From: Pantoea sp. Cy-639
GTDB taxonomy: Bacteria; Pseudomonadota; Gammaproteobacteria; Pseudomonadales; Pseudomonadaceae
Direction of reading: 5' to 3'
Assembly (NCBI RefSeq): GCF_011752525.1
Contig: NZ_VWXI01000025.1
Span: 1 to 41,114 of the forward strand
Length of the DNA: 41,114 nt
The notes under the pieces are model-generated. The model did not search any database, was not told the origin of the DNA, and was given only the letters and a program-made list of their open reading frames with translations. This document shows, piece after piece, positions 9,201 to 22,382 of this stretch (positions are counted from its first letter, which is position 1; the number at the start of each line of letters is the position of its first letter). A program made the position numbers and the translations under genes.

Positions 9201-9223
9201 AAGAAAGCCCGCTAAAGCGGGCT
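9201..9223 (-). terminator. Terminator after tRNA-Leu
   Basis: On the minus strand AGCCCGC-N4-GCGGGCT followed by TTCTT lies 14 nt after the tRNA-Leu CCA end. It separates the secG/tRNA-Leu transcript from the tRNA-fMet promoter. Confidence 0.75.
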
Positions 9224-9236
9224 CTCATGCTTCAAT

Positions 9237-9322
9237 TGGTACCGAGAAGGGGACTCGAACCCCTACACCCTATGGGCACAACCACCTCAAGGTTGCGTGT
9301 CTACCAATTCCACCACCTCGGC
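9237..9322 (-). tRNA. tRNA-Leu (GAG)
   Basis: The 86-nt class II tRNA begins GCCGAGGTGGTGGAATTGG and has the long variable arm of tRNA-Leu. The anticodon loop is TTGAGGT (anticodon GAG), and CCA is encoded. It lies 21 nt after the secG stop, so it is probably co-transcribed with secG and released by processing. Confidence 0.97.
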
Positions 9323-9343
9323 AATACTACTTCTTGAAACCCG

Positions 9344-9736
9344 TTACTGCTGCTCTTTGGCTGGAGGAGGTACATCACCAGAGTTGGTGGTTTCACTCTT
9401 CTGCTGCTGGAGCACCGGTACATCATCATTGACTGCCGGCTTTGGCTCTTTGACTTCCAGCACTGCTGGATCTGGCAGACCAGCTTGAGTCAGCTGGTGA
9501 GCCTGCTGCTTGGCGAAGTATCCTAACCCAAGTGCAGTCAAAAAGAAAGTGGCAGCAAGTATAGCAGTAACTTTACTCAAAAAGGTAGCGGAACCTTGGC
9601 TTCCGAACACAGTATTTGAAGCACCTGCGCCGAAAGATGCACCTGCTTCCGCACCCTTACCCTGTTGCAGCAGCACCATTACAACCAGTGCCAGTGCCGC
9701 CAACAGATGAAAAACAACTACGACTGTTTCCAGCAT
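9344..9736 (-). CDS. secG: Preprotein translocase subunit SecG
   Basis: SecG is the small inner-membrane partner of SecYE that aids SecA-driven export. The start MLETVVVVFHLLAAL gives 130 residues; an upstream in-frame methionine lies within tpiA. Two membrane segments (about 3-22 and 55-75) flank the conserved GAEAGASFGAGASNTVFGSQG loop. The tail is Gln/Pro/Lys-rich. It starts 4 nt after the tpiA stop. Confidence 0.96.
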   Translation of the reverse strand: MLETVVVVFHLLAALALVVMVLLQQGKGAEAGASFGAGASNTVFGSQGSATFLSKVTAILAATFFLTALGLGYFAKQQAHQLTQAGLPDPAVLEVKEPKPAVNDDVPVLQQQKSETTNSGDVPPPAKEQQ

Positions 9737-9740
9737 TTGT

Positions 9741-10496
9741 TCAGTTTCCTGCGGCGCGACAAATTGCACCGAATTCGTCTGCGTTCAGGGACGCTCCACC
9801 AATGAGCCCCCCATCGATATCCGGCATGCCGAACAGTTCGGCCGCATTGGCCGCCTTCACGCTGCCGCCGTAGAGAAGCTGCACCTTATTGGCAACTTCG
9901 GCGTCCTTCACTGCCAGCTGCTTGCGGATGGCGGCATGCACATCCTGGGCTTGCTGGGGCGAGGCCGTCAAACCAGTACCGATGGCCCAGACAGGCTCAT
10001 AGGCAATTACTGCATTGGCAAAAGCGGCAATACCGAACGCGTCGATAACACTGCTTAGTTGACGCCCTACAACTTCTAGCGTCTTGCCTGCCTCACGCTC
10101 TTCGAGAGTTTCCCCTACGCAGAGCACTGGCGTCAAACCACTTTTTTGTGCGGCTGCAAACTTGCGATTCAGCACTTCGTCACTTTCGCCGATAATCTGG
10201 CGACGTTCGGAATGGCCAACCAACACTAACTTGCAGCCCACTTCGGCCAACTGACTCGGCGCAACTTCACCGGTCAAGGCGCCCTGTTCGGGCTGTACCG
10301 CAGAATTCTGTGCTCCAACGATGATTCCTTTGCCTTCCAGACCATCAATCACTTGACTGATGAACAAGGCCGGCGGAAACACCGCGACTTCGATACCGCT
10401 GGGAATGGGCATTTCGCCCAAGCCCTGAGTCAGCTCAGCGACGCTGGCGCGGGTACCGTGCATCTTCCAGTTACCAGCTACCATGGGGCGACGCAT
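9741..10496 (-). CDS. tpiA: Triosephosphate isomerase
   Basis: This enzyme interconverts dihydroxyacetone phosphate and glyceraldehyde 3-phosphate. The 251-residue protein has the substrate-binding NWKMHG near residue 8, the catalytic histidine in VGHSERR near 95, and the catalytic glutamate in AYEPVWAIGTG near 167. LLYGGSVK binds phosphate. It lies 66 nt after glmM and 4 nt before secG. Confidence 0.98.
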   Translation of the reverse strand: MRRPMVAGNWKMHGTRASVAELTQGLGEMPIPSGIEVAVFPPALFISQVIDGLEGKGIIVGAQNSAVQPEQGALTGEVAPSQLAEVGCKLVLVGHSERRQIIGESDEVLNRKFAAAQKSGLTPVLCVGETLEEREAGKTLEVVGRQLSSVIDAFGIAAFANAVIAYEPVWAIGTGLTASPQQAQDVHAAIRKQLAVKDAEVANKVQLLYGGSVKAANAAELFGMPDIDGGLIGGASLNADEFGAICRAAGN

Positions 10497-10562
10497 GCTT
10501 TACCTCGTCGGTCAAAGTGGGCGCAGATCTTACCCAACCCGATCTGCGCTGGCAAGCCTCTT

Positions 10563-11903
10563 TCAGGCACAAACTTCGGCAACGAGCTTGGCAAGGGCCT
10601 CGGCATGGCCGCGTACCTGGCTTTCGTCATCCCCTTCGACCATCACCCGCACCAGCGGCTCGGTCCCGGACTTGCGCAGCAGCACACGACCGCGCCCGGC
10701 CATGGCCTCGGTAGCCTTGGCACAGGCCTCCTTGACCGACGGGTTCTCCAGCGGGTCGCTCTTGCCGGCCTGGAAGCGCACATTGATCAGCACCTGCGGG
10801 CATTTACGCACGGCCTGACGAGCCTGGGCGAGATTCTCGCCACGGCGCTTGAGGGCCATCAGCACTTGCAACGCGGCAATGATCGCGTCACCGGTGGTGG
10901 TGTGGCTACCGCACACGACATGCCCGGAGTTCTCGCCACCCAGCAGCCAGTCACGCTCGAGCAGCTCGGCCATGACATAGCGGTCCCCGACCTTGGCCCG
11001 CACGAACGGGATATCCAGCTCCTTGAAAGCCAGCTCCAGGCCCAGGTTGCTCATCAGCGTGCCGACCACGCCGCCTTGCAACTTGCCACGTTCCTGCATG
11101 TCCCGACCGATGATGAACAGCAACTCGTCACCATCGACGATGGCTCCGGTGTGGTCGACCATCAGCACCCGGTCACCGTCACCATCGAAGGCGATGCCCA
11201 GGTCGGCATGTCCCACCAGCACCGCGGCCTGCAGCGATTCGATATGCGTCGAGCCGCAGCCTTCGTTGATGTTCAGGCCATCCGGCGCAGCATGCAGCAC
11301 GGTCACCTCCGCGCCAAGCTCGCGGAACACGCTCGGCGCAACCTTGTAGGTCGCGCCGTGCGCGCAGTCCACGACGATCTTCAGCCCGTCGAAGCTGGTG
11401 CTGGACGGCACGCTGCTCTTGCAGAACTCGATGTAGCGACCGGCCGCATCGTTGATGCGCGACACTTTGCCCAGCTTGCTGGACTCGACGACGCTCATCG
11501 GCTGGTCCAGCAGCTCTTCGATCATCAACTCGACTTCGTCGGGCAGCTTGGTACCCGCACCGGAGAAGAACTTGATGCCGTTATCGTCGTGCGGATTGTG
11601 CGAAGCGCTGATGACGATCCCCGCCTCGGCGTGGAACGTACGGGTCAGGTAGGCGATGGCTGGCGTCGGCATCGGGCCGAGCAACATCACGTCAGCACCT
11701 GCGGCAGAAAGACCAGCCTCCAGCGCGGATTCGAACATGTAACCGGAGATGCGCGTGTCCTTGCCGACCAGCACACGGCAGTGGCCCTGCTTGCGGAACG
11801 CCATGCCGGCGGCCCAGCCCAGCTTCAGCATGAAGTCGGGGGTGATGGGATATTGACCGACGCGGCCACGGATACCGTCGGTACCAAAATATTTTCTGCT
11901 CAT
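10563..11903 (-). CDS. glmM: Phosphoglucosamine mutase
   Basis: GlmM converts glucosamine 6-phosphate to glucosamine 1-phosphate for UDP-GlcNAc, feeding peptidoglycan and LPS synthesis. The ATG at 11903 gives 446 residues beginning MSRKYFGTDGIRG, as in the family, although the frame stays open upstream through folP. The active-site phosphoserine lies in SASHNPHDDNG near residue 102, the metal site is DGDGDR, and the phosphate-binding loop RKSGTEPLVRVM is near the C-terminus. It lies 17 nt after folP. Confidence 0.98.
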   Translation of the reverse strand: MSRKYFGTDGIRGRVGQYPITPDFMLKLGWAAGMAFRKQGHCRVLVGKDTRISGYMFESALEAGLSAAGADVMLLGPMPTPAIAYLTRTFHAEAGIVISASHNPHDDNGIKFFSGAGTKLPDEVELMIEELLDQPMSVVESSKLGKVSRINDAAGRYIEFCKSSVPSSTSFDGLKIVVDCAHGATYKVAPSVFRELGAEVTVLHAAPDGLNINEGCGSTHIESLQAAVLVGHADLGIAFDGDGDRVLMVDHTGAIVDGDELLFIIGRDMQERGKLQGGVVGTLMSNLGLELAFKELDIPFVRAKVGDRYVMAELLERDWLLGGENSGHVVCGSHTTTGDAIIAALQVLMALKRRGENLAQARQAVRKCPQVLINVRFQAGKSDPLENPSVKEACAKATEAMAGRGRVLLRKSGTEPLVRVMVEGDDESQVRGHAEALAKLVAEVCA

Positions 11904-11920
11904 GAGTGACTCCAATGTTC

Positions 11921-12772
11921 TTATTCGGCGTTCTGCACTGCGGCGATCATGCGCACGACATCGACGGTCTCCGCCACATCGTGGACACGCAGGATGCTCG
12001 CCCCCTTGGTCATGGCCAGAGCGGCCAGGGCCAGGCTGCCGTAGAGTCGCTCGCCGACCGGCCGGCCTAGCGTGAGGCCGATCATGCTCTTGCGCGAAAC
12101 CCCTACCAGCAGCGGACACCCAAGGCGATAGAGCGCCTCCATGTGCTTGAACAGACTCAGGTTGTGCTCGACCGTCTTGGCAAAGCCGAAGCCTGGATCC
12201 AGGATGATACGCTCAGCTCCGATTCCTACCGATGCGCACGCAGCCATGCGCTGCTCGAGGTAGCGCGTCACGTCAGCGGTCACGTCATCGTAGTGCGGAT
12301 TGTCCTGCATGTTACCCGGCTCACCACGCATGTGCATCAGGCACACTGGCAGCCCTGTATCGGCTGCGGCATCAAGCGCGCCATCACGCTCCAGCGCGCG
12401 CACGTCATTGATCAGGCCGGCCCCCAGGCGAGCGGACTCGCGCATGACCGCAGGCGTCGAGGTATCGACAGAGATGACAACGTCGAGGCGACTGTTGATG
12501 GCCTCGACGATCGGCGCCACGCGCTCGAGCTCTTCGGTCGGCGAAACCGCCCGAGCGCCAGGGCGGGTCGATTCCCCGCCGACGTCGATCAGGGTCGCGC
12601 CTGCAGCCACCATGGCTTCGGCATGGCGCAGGGCCTCGTCACGCTGACTGAAGCGCCCACCATCGGAGAAGGAGTCGGGGGTGATATTGAGAATACCCAT
12701 GACATGGGTACGGGACAAATCAAGAACCCGGCTGCCGCAAGGCAACCGGGTCGGGTACTGCTGTGAGGTCAT
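11921..12772 (-). CDS. folP: Dihydropteroate synthase
   Basis: FolP condenses 6-hydroxymethyl-dihydropterin diphosphate with p-aminobenzoate in folate synthesis and is the sulfonamide target. The 283-residue protein carries the two family signatures, MGILNITPDSFSDGG near residue 25 and IDVGGESTRPGA near 62. DPGFGFAKT and GVSRKSMIG follow. It sits 8 nt after ftsH and 17 nt before glmM, the usual gammaproteobacterial ftsH-folP-glmM order. Confidence 0.98.
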   Translation of the reverse strand: MTSQQYPTRLPCGSRVLDLSRTHVMGILNITPDSFSDGGRFSQRDEALRHAEAMVAAGATLIDVGGESTRPGARAVSPTEELERVAPIVEAINSRLDVVISVDTSTPAVMRESARLGAGLINDVRALERDGALDAAADTGLPVCLMHMRGEPGNMQDNPHYDDVTADVTRYLEQRMAACASVGIGAERIILDPGFGFAKTVEHNLSLFKHMEALYRLGCPLLVGVSRKSMIGLTLGRPVGERLYGSLALAALAMTKGASILRVHDVAETVDVVRMIAAVQNAE

Positions 12773-12780
12773 AGAAACCC

Positions 12781-14688
<1,908 letters not shown>

Positions 14689-14847
14689 GTCGTTCAATTC
14701 GCTACCCTCTGAGGCCGGCGCACGACGCAACCGTGCCTCGCATGATATTCATCGCCCTAACTTACTACATTACCTACGCATCCGCAGGCACCGTCTGTAA
14801 CCCTTTGTGAAAGCTAGACTACACGAAGTTCGGACGATCCAGACGTT

Positions 14848-14876
14848 GCCGCCGATTGGAATTAACTATCGGCGGC
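14848..14876 (-). other. Hairpin between rlmE and ftsH
   Basis: A perfect 9-bp GC-rich inverted repeat (GCCGCCGAT/ATCGGCGGC) encloses an 11-nt AT-rich loop, 16 nt past the rlmE stop. It lacks a T-tail. It could be a partial terminator or a processing site that lowers read-through into ftsH. Confidence 0.45.
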
Positions 14877-14891
14877 CCCGCAAAATGCCGC

Positions 14892-15518
14892 TTACGCCCC
14901 CTTGAAACCCCTGGCCAACAGGTACTGCTCGCGAGAGCGATCCCGCGACGACGACGGCTTGCGCATCTGCACCTTGTCGAACTTGCCACGCACCTCCTTG
15001 AGGTACACGTCGAAACCTTCACCCTGGAAGATCTTGATCAGGAAGTCGCCACCGGGGCGCAGCACGCGGGTCGCCAAGTCCAGTGCCAGTTCGCAGAGGA
15101 ACATGGCGCGCGGCATGTCCACCGCGGGCGTACCACTCATATTGGGGGCCATGTCGGAAATCACAAGGTCCACGTGCGAGTCACCGACCGCCTGGAGAAT
15201 GTTCGCCAGCACTTCGTCCTGGGTAAAGTCACCCTGGATGAAGGTAACGTCGGGGATCGTGTCCATTTCCAGGATGTCCGAAGCGATCAGACGCCCCTGC
15301 CCGCCAATCAGACGACTGGTCACCTGCGACCAGCCACCGGGCGCGGCACCGAGGTCGATCACGCTCATGCCGGGACGGATCAGCTTGTCCTTCTCCTGGA
15401 TTTCCAGCAGTTTGTAGCTCGCGCGCGAGCGGTAGCCATCCTTCTGTGCCTGCTTGACGAAAGGATCGTTGAAATGCTCTCTCAGCCAGTTATGGCTGCT
15501 CTTGGAACGTTGCGCCAC
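14892..15518 (-). CDS. rlmE: 23S rRNA (uridine-2'-O)-methyltransferase RlmE
   Basis: RlmE (FtsJ/RrmJ) methylates U2552 of 23S rRNA in the 50S subunit using S-adenosylmethionine. I choose the GTG at 15518, preceded by GAGGTG, because the family begins with (V)AQRSKSSHNWLREHF; the product is 208 residues. The SAM-binding motif DLGAAPGGWSQV lies near residue 58, followed by SDMAPNMSG and LIKIFQGEGFD, which hold catalytic residues. It diverges from yhbY and precedes ftsH, the widespread yhbY-rlmE-ftsH arrangement. Confidence 0.96.
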   Translation of the reverse strand: MAQRSKSSHNWLREHFNDPFVKQAQKDGYRSRASYKLLEIQEKDKLIRPGMSVIDLGAAPGGWSQVTSRLIGGQGRLIASDILEMDTIPDVTFIQGDFTQDEVLANILQAVGDSHVDLVISDMAPNMSGTPAVDMPRAMFLCELALDLATRVLRPGGDFLIKIFQGEGFDVYLKEVRGKFDKVQMRKPSSSRDRSREQYLLARGFKGA

Positions 15519-15620
15519 GGGGCACCTCGATGATATGCGTCGTGATTGACTGGGCGGAGCCACGGGCCCTCGGGTAAAATGGCCACCAATTTTACAGAAT
15601 CAGACGAAAAGGGTCAGATT

Positions 15621-15929
15621 ATGCCGCTCAATAACGAGCAGAAGAAGCAATACAAATCGATTGGTCACGACCTCAAGCCGGTCCTGATCGTCGCGGGCAA
15701 TGGTTTGAACGAAGGCGTGATCGCCGAGCTGGAACGTGCCCTGGCCGACCATGAGCTGATCAAGGTCGAGATCCGCTCGGAGGACCGCGAAGAGCGAGCC
15801 GCCGCCATCGCCGAACTGTGCAAGGTCGGTCGCGCCGAGCTGGTGCAGACCATCGGCAAGAAGGCGCTGATCTATCGCAAGAACCCACAGCCGAACAAAC
15901 AGCTGTCCAACATCCACCGCTACAAGTGA
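15621..15929 (+). CDS. yhbY: YhbY/CRS1-YhbY family RNA-binding protein
   Basis: YhbY is a small KH-like (CRM domain) protein associated with pre-50S ribosomes. The ATG at 15621 gives 102 residues beginning MPLNNEQKKQYKSIGHDLKP. The family GxxG-type loop is seen in VAGNGLNEGV, followed by LIKVEIRSEDREER. It is transcribed away from rlmE and ends 12 nt from the convergent membrane protein gene. Confidence 0.95.
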   Translation: MPLNNEQKKQYKSIGHDLKPVLIVAGNGLNEGVIAELERALADHELIKVEIRSEDREERAAAIAELCKVGRAELVQTIGKKALIYRKNPQPNKQLSNIHRYK

Positions 15930-15941
15930 CGGTGACTCCGC

Positions 15942-16391
15942 TCAGTGGCGCGGTTGACGCGCCCTGACCGGAACTGGCTGGGCCACCAGCACGATGCCAG
16001 AGAAGCCCAGCACCAGGAAACAGAACATCTGCCAGCGCTCGCCCACGGAGATCCCGTAGCGCAGCGTGTAGTAGCCGATACAGGCCGCGAAGCCGAGCAA
16101 CAGCATCTGCCCGCGGAACTGCCGCCACCAGGCCGCCAGGCCATCCACCCTCGCCAATACCGCCAGCTGGGTCAACAGCCCGAGCAACGCCACGCCGATC
16201 AACCAGCGGTCGATCTGCCCGGCCACATCATGCACCAGCAACGGCGCCAGGCCACTGACCTTGAGCGCCGGCACCAGCCCGACGTGGAATACCCAGAGGC
16301 CGCCGACCCAGAAGACCTGGGCCAGCTGCCAGAGGATACCCTCGAGCGATGGCGCCCGCAGGCGCCGGTCAGATGTGCTTGACTTCGACAA
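15942..16391 (-). CDS. DUF4149-type four-helix membrane protein
   Basis: This is a small inner-membrane protein of unknown function. Four hydrophobic segments are visible, from ILWQLAQVFWVGGLWVF to the MFCFLVLGFSGIVLVA stretch, and the tail is basic. No ATG start exists outside greA. TTG at 16391 gives 149 residues and overlaps greA by 23 nt. A CTG at 16361, just after the greA stop, would give 139. Either way it should be coupled to greA as the last gene of the car operon. The DUF4149 assignment is from pattern memory and position (greA-yhbY gap), not a search. The start is unsure. Confidence 0.7.
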   Translation of the reverse strand: MSKSSTSDRRLRAPSLEGILWQLAQVFWVGGLWVFHVGLVPALKVSGLAPLLVHDVAGQIDRWLIGVALLGLLTQLAVLARVDGLAAWWRQFRGQMLLLGFAACIGYYTLRYGISVGERWQMFCFLVLGFSGIVLVAQPVPVRARQPRH

Positions 16392-16847
16392 TCTCGTACT
16401 CGACCGTGCCGCTTGGCGTCTTGACGACGACGGTGTCGCCCTCTTCCTTGCCGATGATGGCGCGGGCGATGGGCGCGCTCGCCGAGAGCTTGCCCTTCTT
16501 GATGTCGGCCTCGTCCTCGCCAACGATCTGGTAGGTCACCTGATCGCCAGTCTCGGTGTTCTCCAGGTCCACGGTGGTACCGAAGATCACCTTGCCGGTG
16601 TGGGCGATGGTGGTGACATCGATCACCACCGAGTTCTGCAGGCGACCTTCGATATCACGGATACGCGCCTCGACCATGCCCTGCTCTTCGCGGGCGGCAT
16701 GGTATTCGGCGTTTTCCTTCAGGTCGCCCAGCTCACGGGCCTCACCGATGGCCTGGCTCAGGCGCGGGCGCTCGGTCTTGCTGAGGAACAGATGCTCTTC
16801 CTCCAGGGCGCGAGCGCCCTGGACGGTCATCGGGTACTTGGTAATGC

Positions 16848-16851
<4 letters not shown>
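16369..16851 (-). CDS. greA: Transcription elongation factor GreA
   Basis: GreA stimulates transcript cleavage by backtracked RNA polymerase. The 160-residue protein has an N-terminal coiled coil with the acidic ERPRLSQAIGEARELGDLKENAEYHAAREEQ region (split: ERPRLSQAI, then GDLKENAEYHAA), which holds the tip residues. A C-terminal FKBP-like domain ends PSGTVEYEIVEV. Its ATG overlaps the carB TGA (ATGA), indicating translational coupling. Membership of the car operon is known in P. aeruginosa and is retained here. Confidence 0.97.
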
Positions 16852-20069
<3,218 letters not shown>

Positions 20070-20175
20070 GGTTGTCACTCAAATCCGCGGGTCAGTCGGC
20101 AAGCCGTCTTGAACAATCTGGGTCAGGCGCTTCCGGGTGCGGCACAGGCCGCCCCGGGGCCTTGATGCAGGATGC

Positions 20176-21312
20176 TCAGCGGCGCTTGGCCATGGCATCG
20201 GTGAAACGATCGAACAGTGGCGCGACATCGGTCGGGCCTGGGCTCGCTTCAGGGTGGCCCTGGAAGCTGAACGCGCACTTGTCGGTACGCTCGATGCCCT
20301 GCAGGGTACCGTCGAACAGCGACTTGTGGATGGCGCGGACGTTGCCCGGCAGGGTGGCTTCGTCGACGGCGAAACCGTGGTTCTGGCTGGTGATCATGAC
20401 CACGCCGGTGTCCAGGTCCTGGACCGGGTGGTTGGCACCATGGTGACCGTGGCCCATCTTCACGGTCTTGGCGCCGGAGGCCAGGGCCAGCAGCTGGTGG
20501 CCGAGGCAGATGCCAAAGACCGGGATCTCGGTCTCGAGGATTTCCTTGATCGCCTGGATCGCGTAGTCGCACGGCTCGGGGTCGCCAGGGCCGTTGGACA
20601 GGAACACACCGTCAGGATTGAGCGCGAGCACTTCGCTGGCCGGGGTTTGCGCCGGCACCACGGTCACGCGGCAGCCACGGGCGACCAGCATGCGCAGGAT
20701 GTTCAGCTTGACGCCGTAGTCGAAGGCAACCACGTGATACGGCAGCTCGGCGGCTTCGAGGGTCGGGTGGCTGTCAGTCTTCAGTTCCCACACGCTGGAG
20801 CGCCACTCGTAGCGTTCCTTGGTGGAGACGACCTTGGCCAGGTCCATGCCCTTCAGGCCCGGGAAGGCGCGAGCGGCGGCGATGGCGGCCTCTTCGCTGA
20901 TGTTGTCGCCCGCCAGGATGCAGCCGTTCTGGGCGCCTTTTTCGCGCAGGATGCGGGTCAGGCGACGGGTGTCGATACCGGCGATGGCAACGACATTGTT
21001 GGCTTTCAGGTATTCAGGCAGCGACTGGGTGTTGCGCCAGTTGCTGGCCAGCAACGGGAGATCACGGATGACCAGGCCGGCGGACCAGACGCGATTGGAC
21101 TCGGCGTCTTCTGGCGTGGTGCCGGTGTTGCCGATGTGCGGGTAAGTCAGGGTGACGATTTGCTGGGCGTAGGAAGGGTCTGTAAGGATTTCCTGATAGC
21201 CGGTCATAGCAGTGTTGAACACCACCTCACCAACGGTCTGACCGTCGGCTCCGATGGCTTCACCGCGAAAAATGCTGCCATCGGCAAGGGCGAGTATGGC
21301 TGGCTTAGTCAA
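20176..21312 (-). CDS. carA: Carbamoyl-phosphate synthase small subunit
   Basis: CarA is the glutamine amidotransferase subunit that supplies ammonia to CarB. The 378-residue protein has the N-terminal small-subunit domain (FRGEAIGADGQTVGEVVFNT) and a class I GATase domain. The nucleophilic cysteine lies in GICLGHQLLAL near residue 270, with His/Glu in QGHPEASPGP near 350. The start codon is TTG, 8 nt after GGGAGG; no ATG alternative fits. The 251-nt upstream region carries a strong T-tailed hairpin and a palindrome that may regulate it. Confidence 0.98.
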   Translation of the reverse strand: MTKPAILALADGSIFRGEAIGADGQTVGEVVFNTAMTGYQEILTDPSYAQQIVTLTYPHIGNTGTTPEDAESNRVWSAGLVIRDLPLLASNWRNTQSLPEYLKANNVVAIAGIDTRRLTRILREKGAQNGCILAGDNISEEAAIAAARAFPGLKGMDLAKVVSTKERYEWRSSVWELKTDSHPTLEAAELPYHVVAFDYGVKLNILRMLVARGCRVTVVPAQTPASEVLALNPDGVFLSNGPGDPEPCDYAIQAIKEILETEIPVFGICLGHQLLALASGAKTVKMGHGHHGANHPVQDLDTGVVMITSQNHGFAVDEATLPGNVRAIHKSLFDGTLQGIERTDKCAFSFQGHPEASPGPTDVAPLFDRFTDAMAKRR

Positions 21313-21357
21313 GAAGACCTCCCGTAAATCAAGCCTGAAAGGGCGATCGCAGGTTGC

Positions 21358-21397
21358 AAAAAAGCGGAATGACGTATGGACACGTCACCCCGCTTTT
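21358..21397 (-). terminator. Strong terminator/attenuator upstream of carA
   Basis: On the minus strand a 16-bp stem with two G-U pairs and a 6-nt loop (arms 21382-21397 and 21360-21375) is followed by six T, 45 nt before the carA TTG. It can end dapB transcription. Lying so close to carA, it could also act as a leader attenuator. Confidence 0.8.
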
Positions 21398-21419
21398 ATG
21401 CTGAATTAGTCTGCGCGCT

Positions 21420-21437
21420 TTTAGTGGACACACTAAA
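21420..21437. promoter_or_regulatory. TTTAGTG-N4-CACTAAA palindrome upstream of carA
   Basis: A perfect 7-bp inverted repeat with a 4-nt centre lies 23 nt upstream of the attenuator-like hairpin in the dapB-carA gap. Its symmetry and place suggest an operator or a leader RNA stem. The bound factor is unknown. Confidence 0.4.
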
Positions 21438-21528
21438 GCTGTAGCTTACAGAAAAATGCGTTTTCGGTCTACCTGGAATGTGCCTCTAAATCATAGGATT
21501 GCGACAGCCAGCAACGCTGACCCCTCAC

Positions 21529-21552
21529 GGCAGGAGCCAGCCTTGCCGGCAA
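21529..21552. repeat. REP-like element after dapB
   Basis: GGCAGGAGCCAGCCTTGCCGGC resembles the Pseudomonas REP core (GGAGC...CTTGCCGG) with internal dyad symmetry. It sits 12 nt past the dapB stop. Confidence 0.5.
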
Positions 21553-21563
21553 GCACCGGCGAC

Positions 21564-22370
21564 TCAACGCAGCTCGAGCACATCCTGCATGTCGTACAGC
21601 GCAGGCTCACGCCCTTCCAGCCACAGCGCCGCACGCACCGCGCCCTTGGCGAAGGTCATGCGGCTCGAGGCCTTGTGGGTGATTTCCAGACGCTCGCCTT
21701 CAGCCGCGAACAACACGGTGTGATCACCGACCACATCGCCCGCACGCACGGTGGCAAAACCGATGGTCTGGCGATCACGGGCGCCAGTCTGGCCCTCGCG
21801 ACCATAGACCGCCACCTCCTGCAGGTCGCGCCCCAGCGCACTGGCGATCACCTCACCCATGCGCAGCGCGGTTCCCGACGGCGCATCGACCTTGTGCCGG
21901 TGATGGGCCTCGATGATCTCGATATCCACATCATCGCCCAGCACCCGGGCCGCCATGTCCAGCAGCTTGAGGCTGAGGTTCACGCCCACGCTGAAGTTCG
22001 CGGCGAACACGATCGGGATCTCTTTACCCGCCTCGGCCAACTGCTCTTTCTCTTCCGGGGTGAAGCCCGTGGTGCCGATGACCATGGCCTTGCCCATCTT
22101 GCGGCAGAAGGCCAGGTTCTTCAGGGTCACCGACGGATGAGTGAAGTCGATCAGCACATCGAACTCGTCGACGACCTTCGCCAGGTCATCGCAGATCGTC
22201 ACGCCAATGCGCCCCAGGCCGGCCAGCTCACCAGCATCCGCGCCCACCAGGGTGCTGTCCGGACGATGGATGGCGGCAGTCAGGCCAGCTTTTGGCGCCT
22301 GCTGCTGCACCGCCTCGATCAGCACCTTGCCCATGCGCCCGGCGGCGCCCATCACTGCAATACGTCGCAT
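21564..22370 (-). CDS. dapB: 4-hydroxy-tetrahydrodipicolinate reductase
   Basis: DapB performs the NAD(P)H-dependent reduction in the diaminopimelate/lysine pathway. The 268-residue protein has the Rossmann motif GAAGRMGK near residue 8, the DFTHPSV segment near 105, and the catalytic/substrate motif EAHHRHKVDAPSGTAL near 155. It starts 12 nt after dnaJ and may share its transcript. carA lies downstream after a 251-nt gap containing a terminator. Confidence 0.98.
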   Translation of the reverse strand: MRRIAVMGAAGRMGKVLIEAVQQQAPKAGLTAAIHRPDSTLVGADAGELAGLGRIGVTICDDLAKVVDEFDVLIDFTHPSVTLKNLAFCRKMGKAMVIGTTGFTPEEKEQLAEAGKEIPIVFAANFSVGVNLSLKLLDMAARVLGDDVDIEIIEAHHRHKVDAPSGTALRMGEVIASALGRDLQEVAVYGREGQTGARDRQTIGFATVRAGDVVGDHTVLFAAEGERLEITHKASSRMTFAKGAVRAALWLEGREPALYDMQDVLELR

Positions 22371-22382
22371 AGCCTATGTCCC

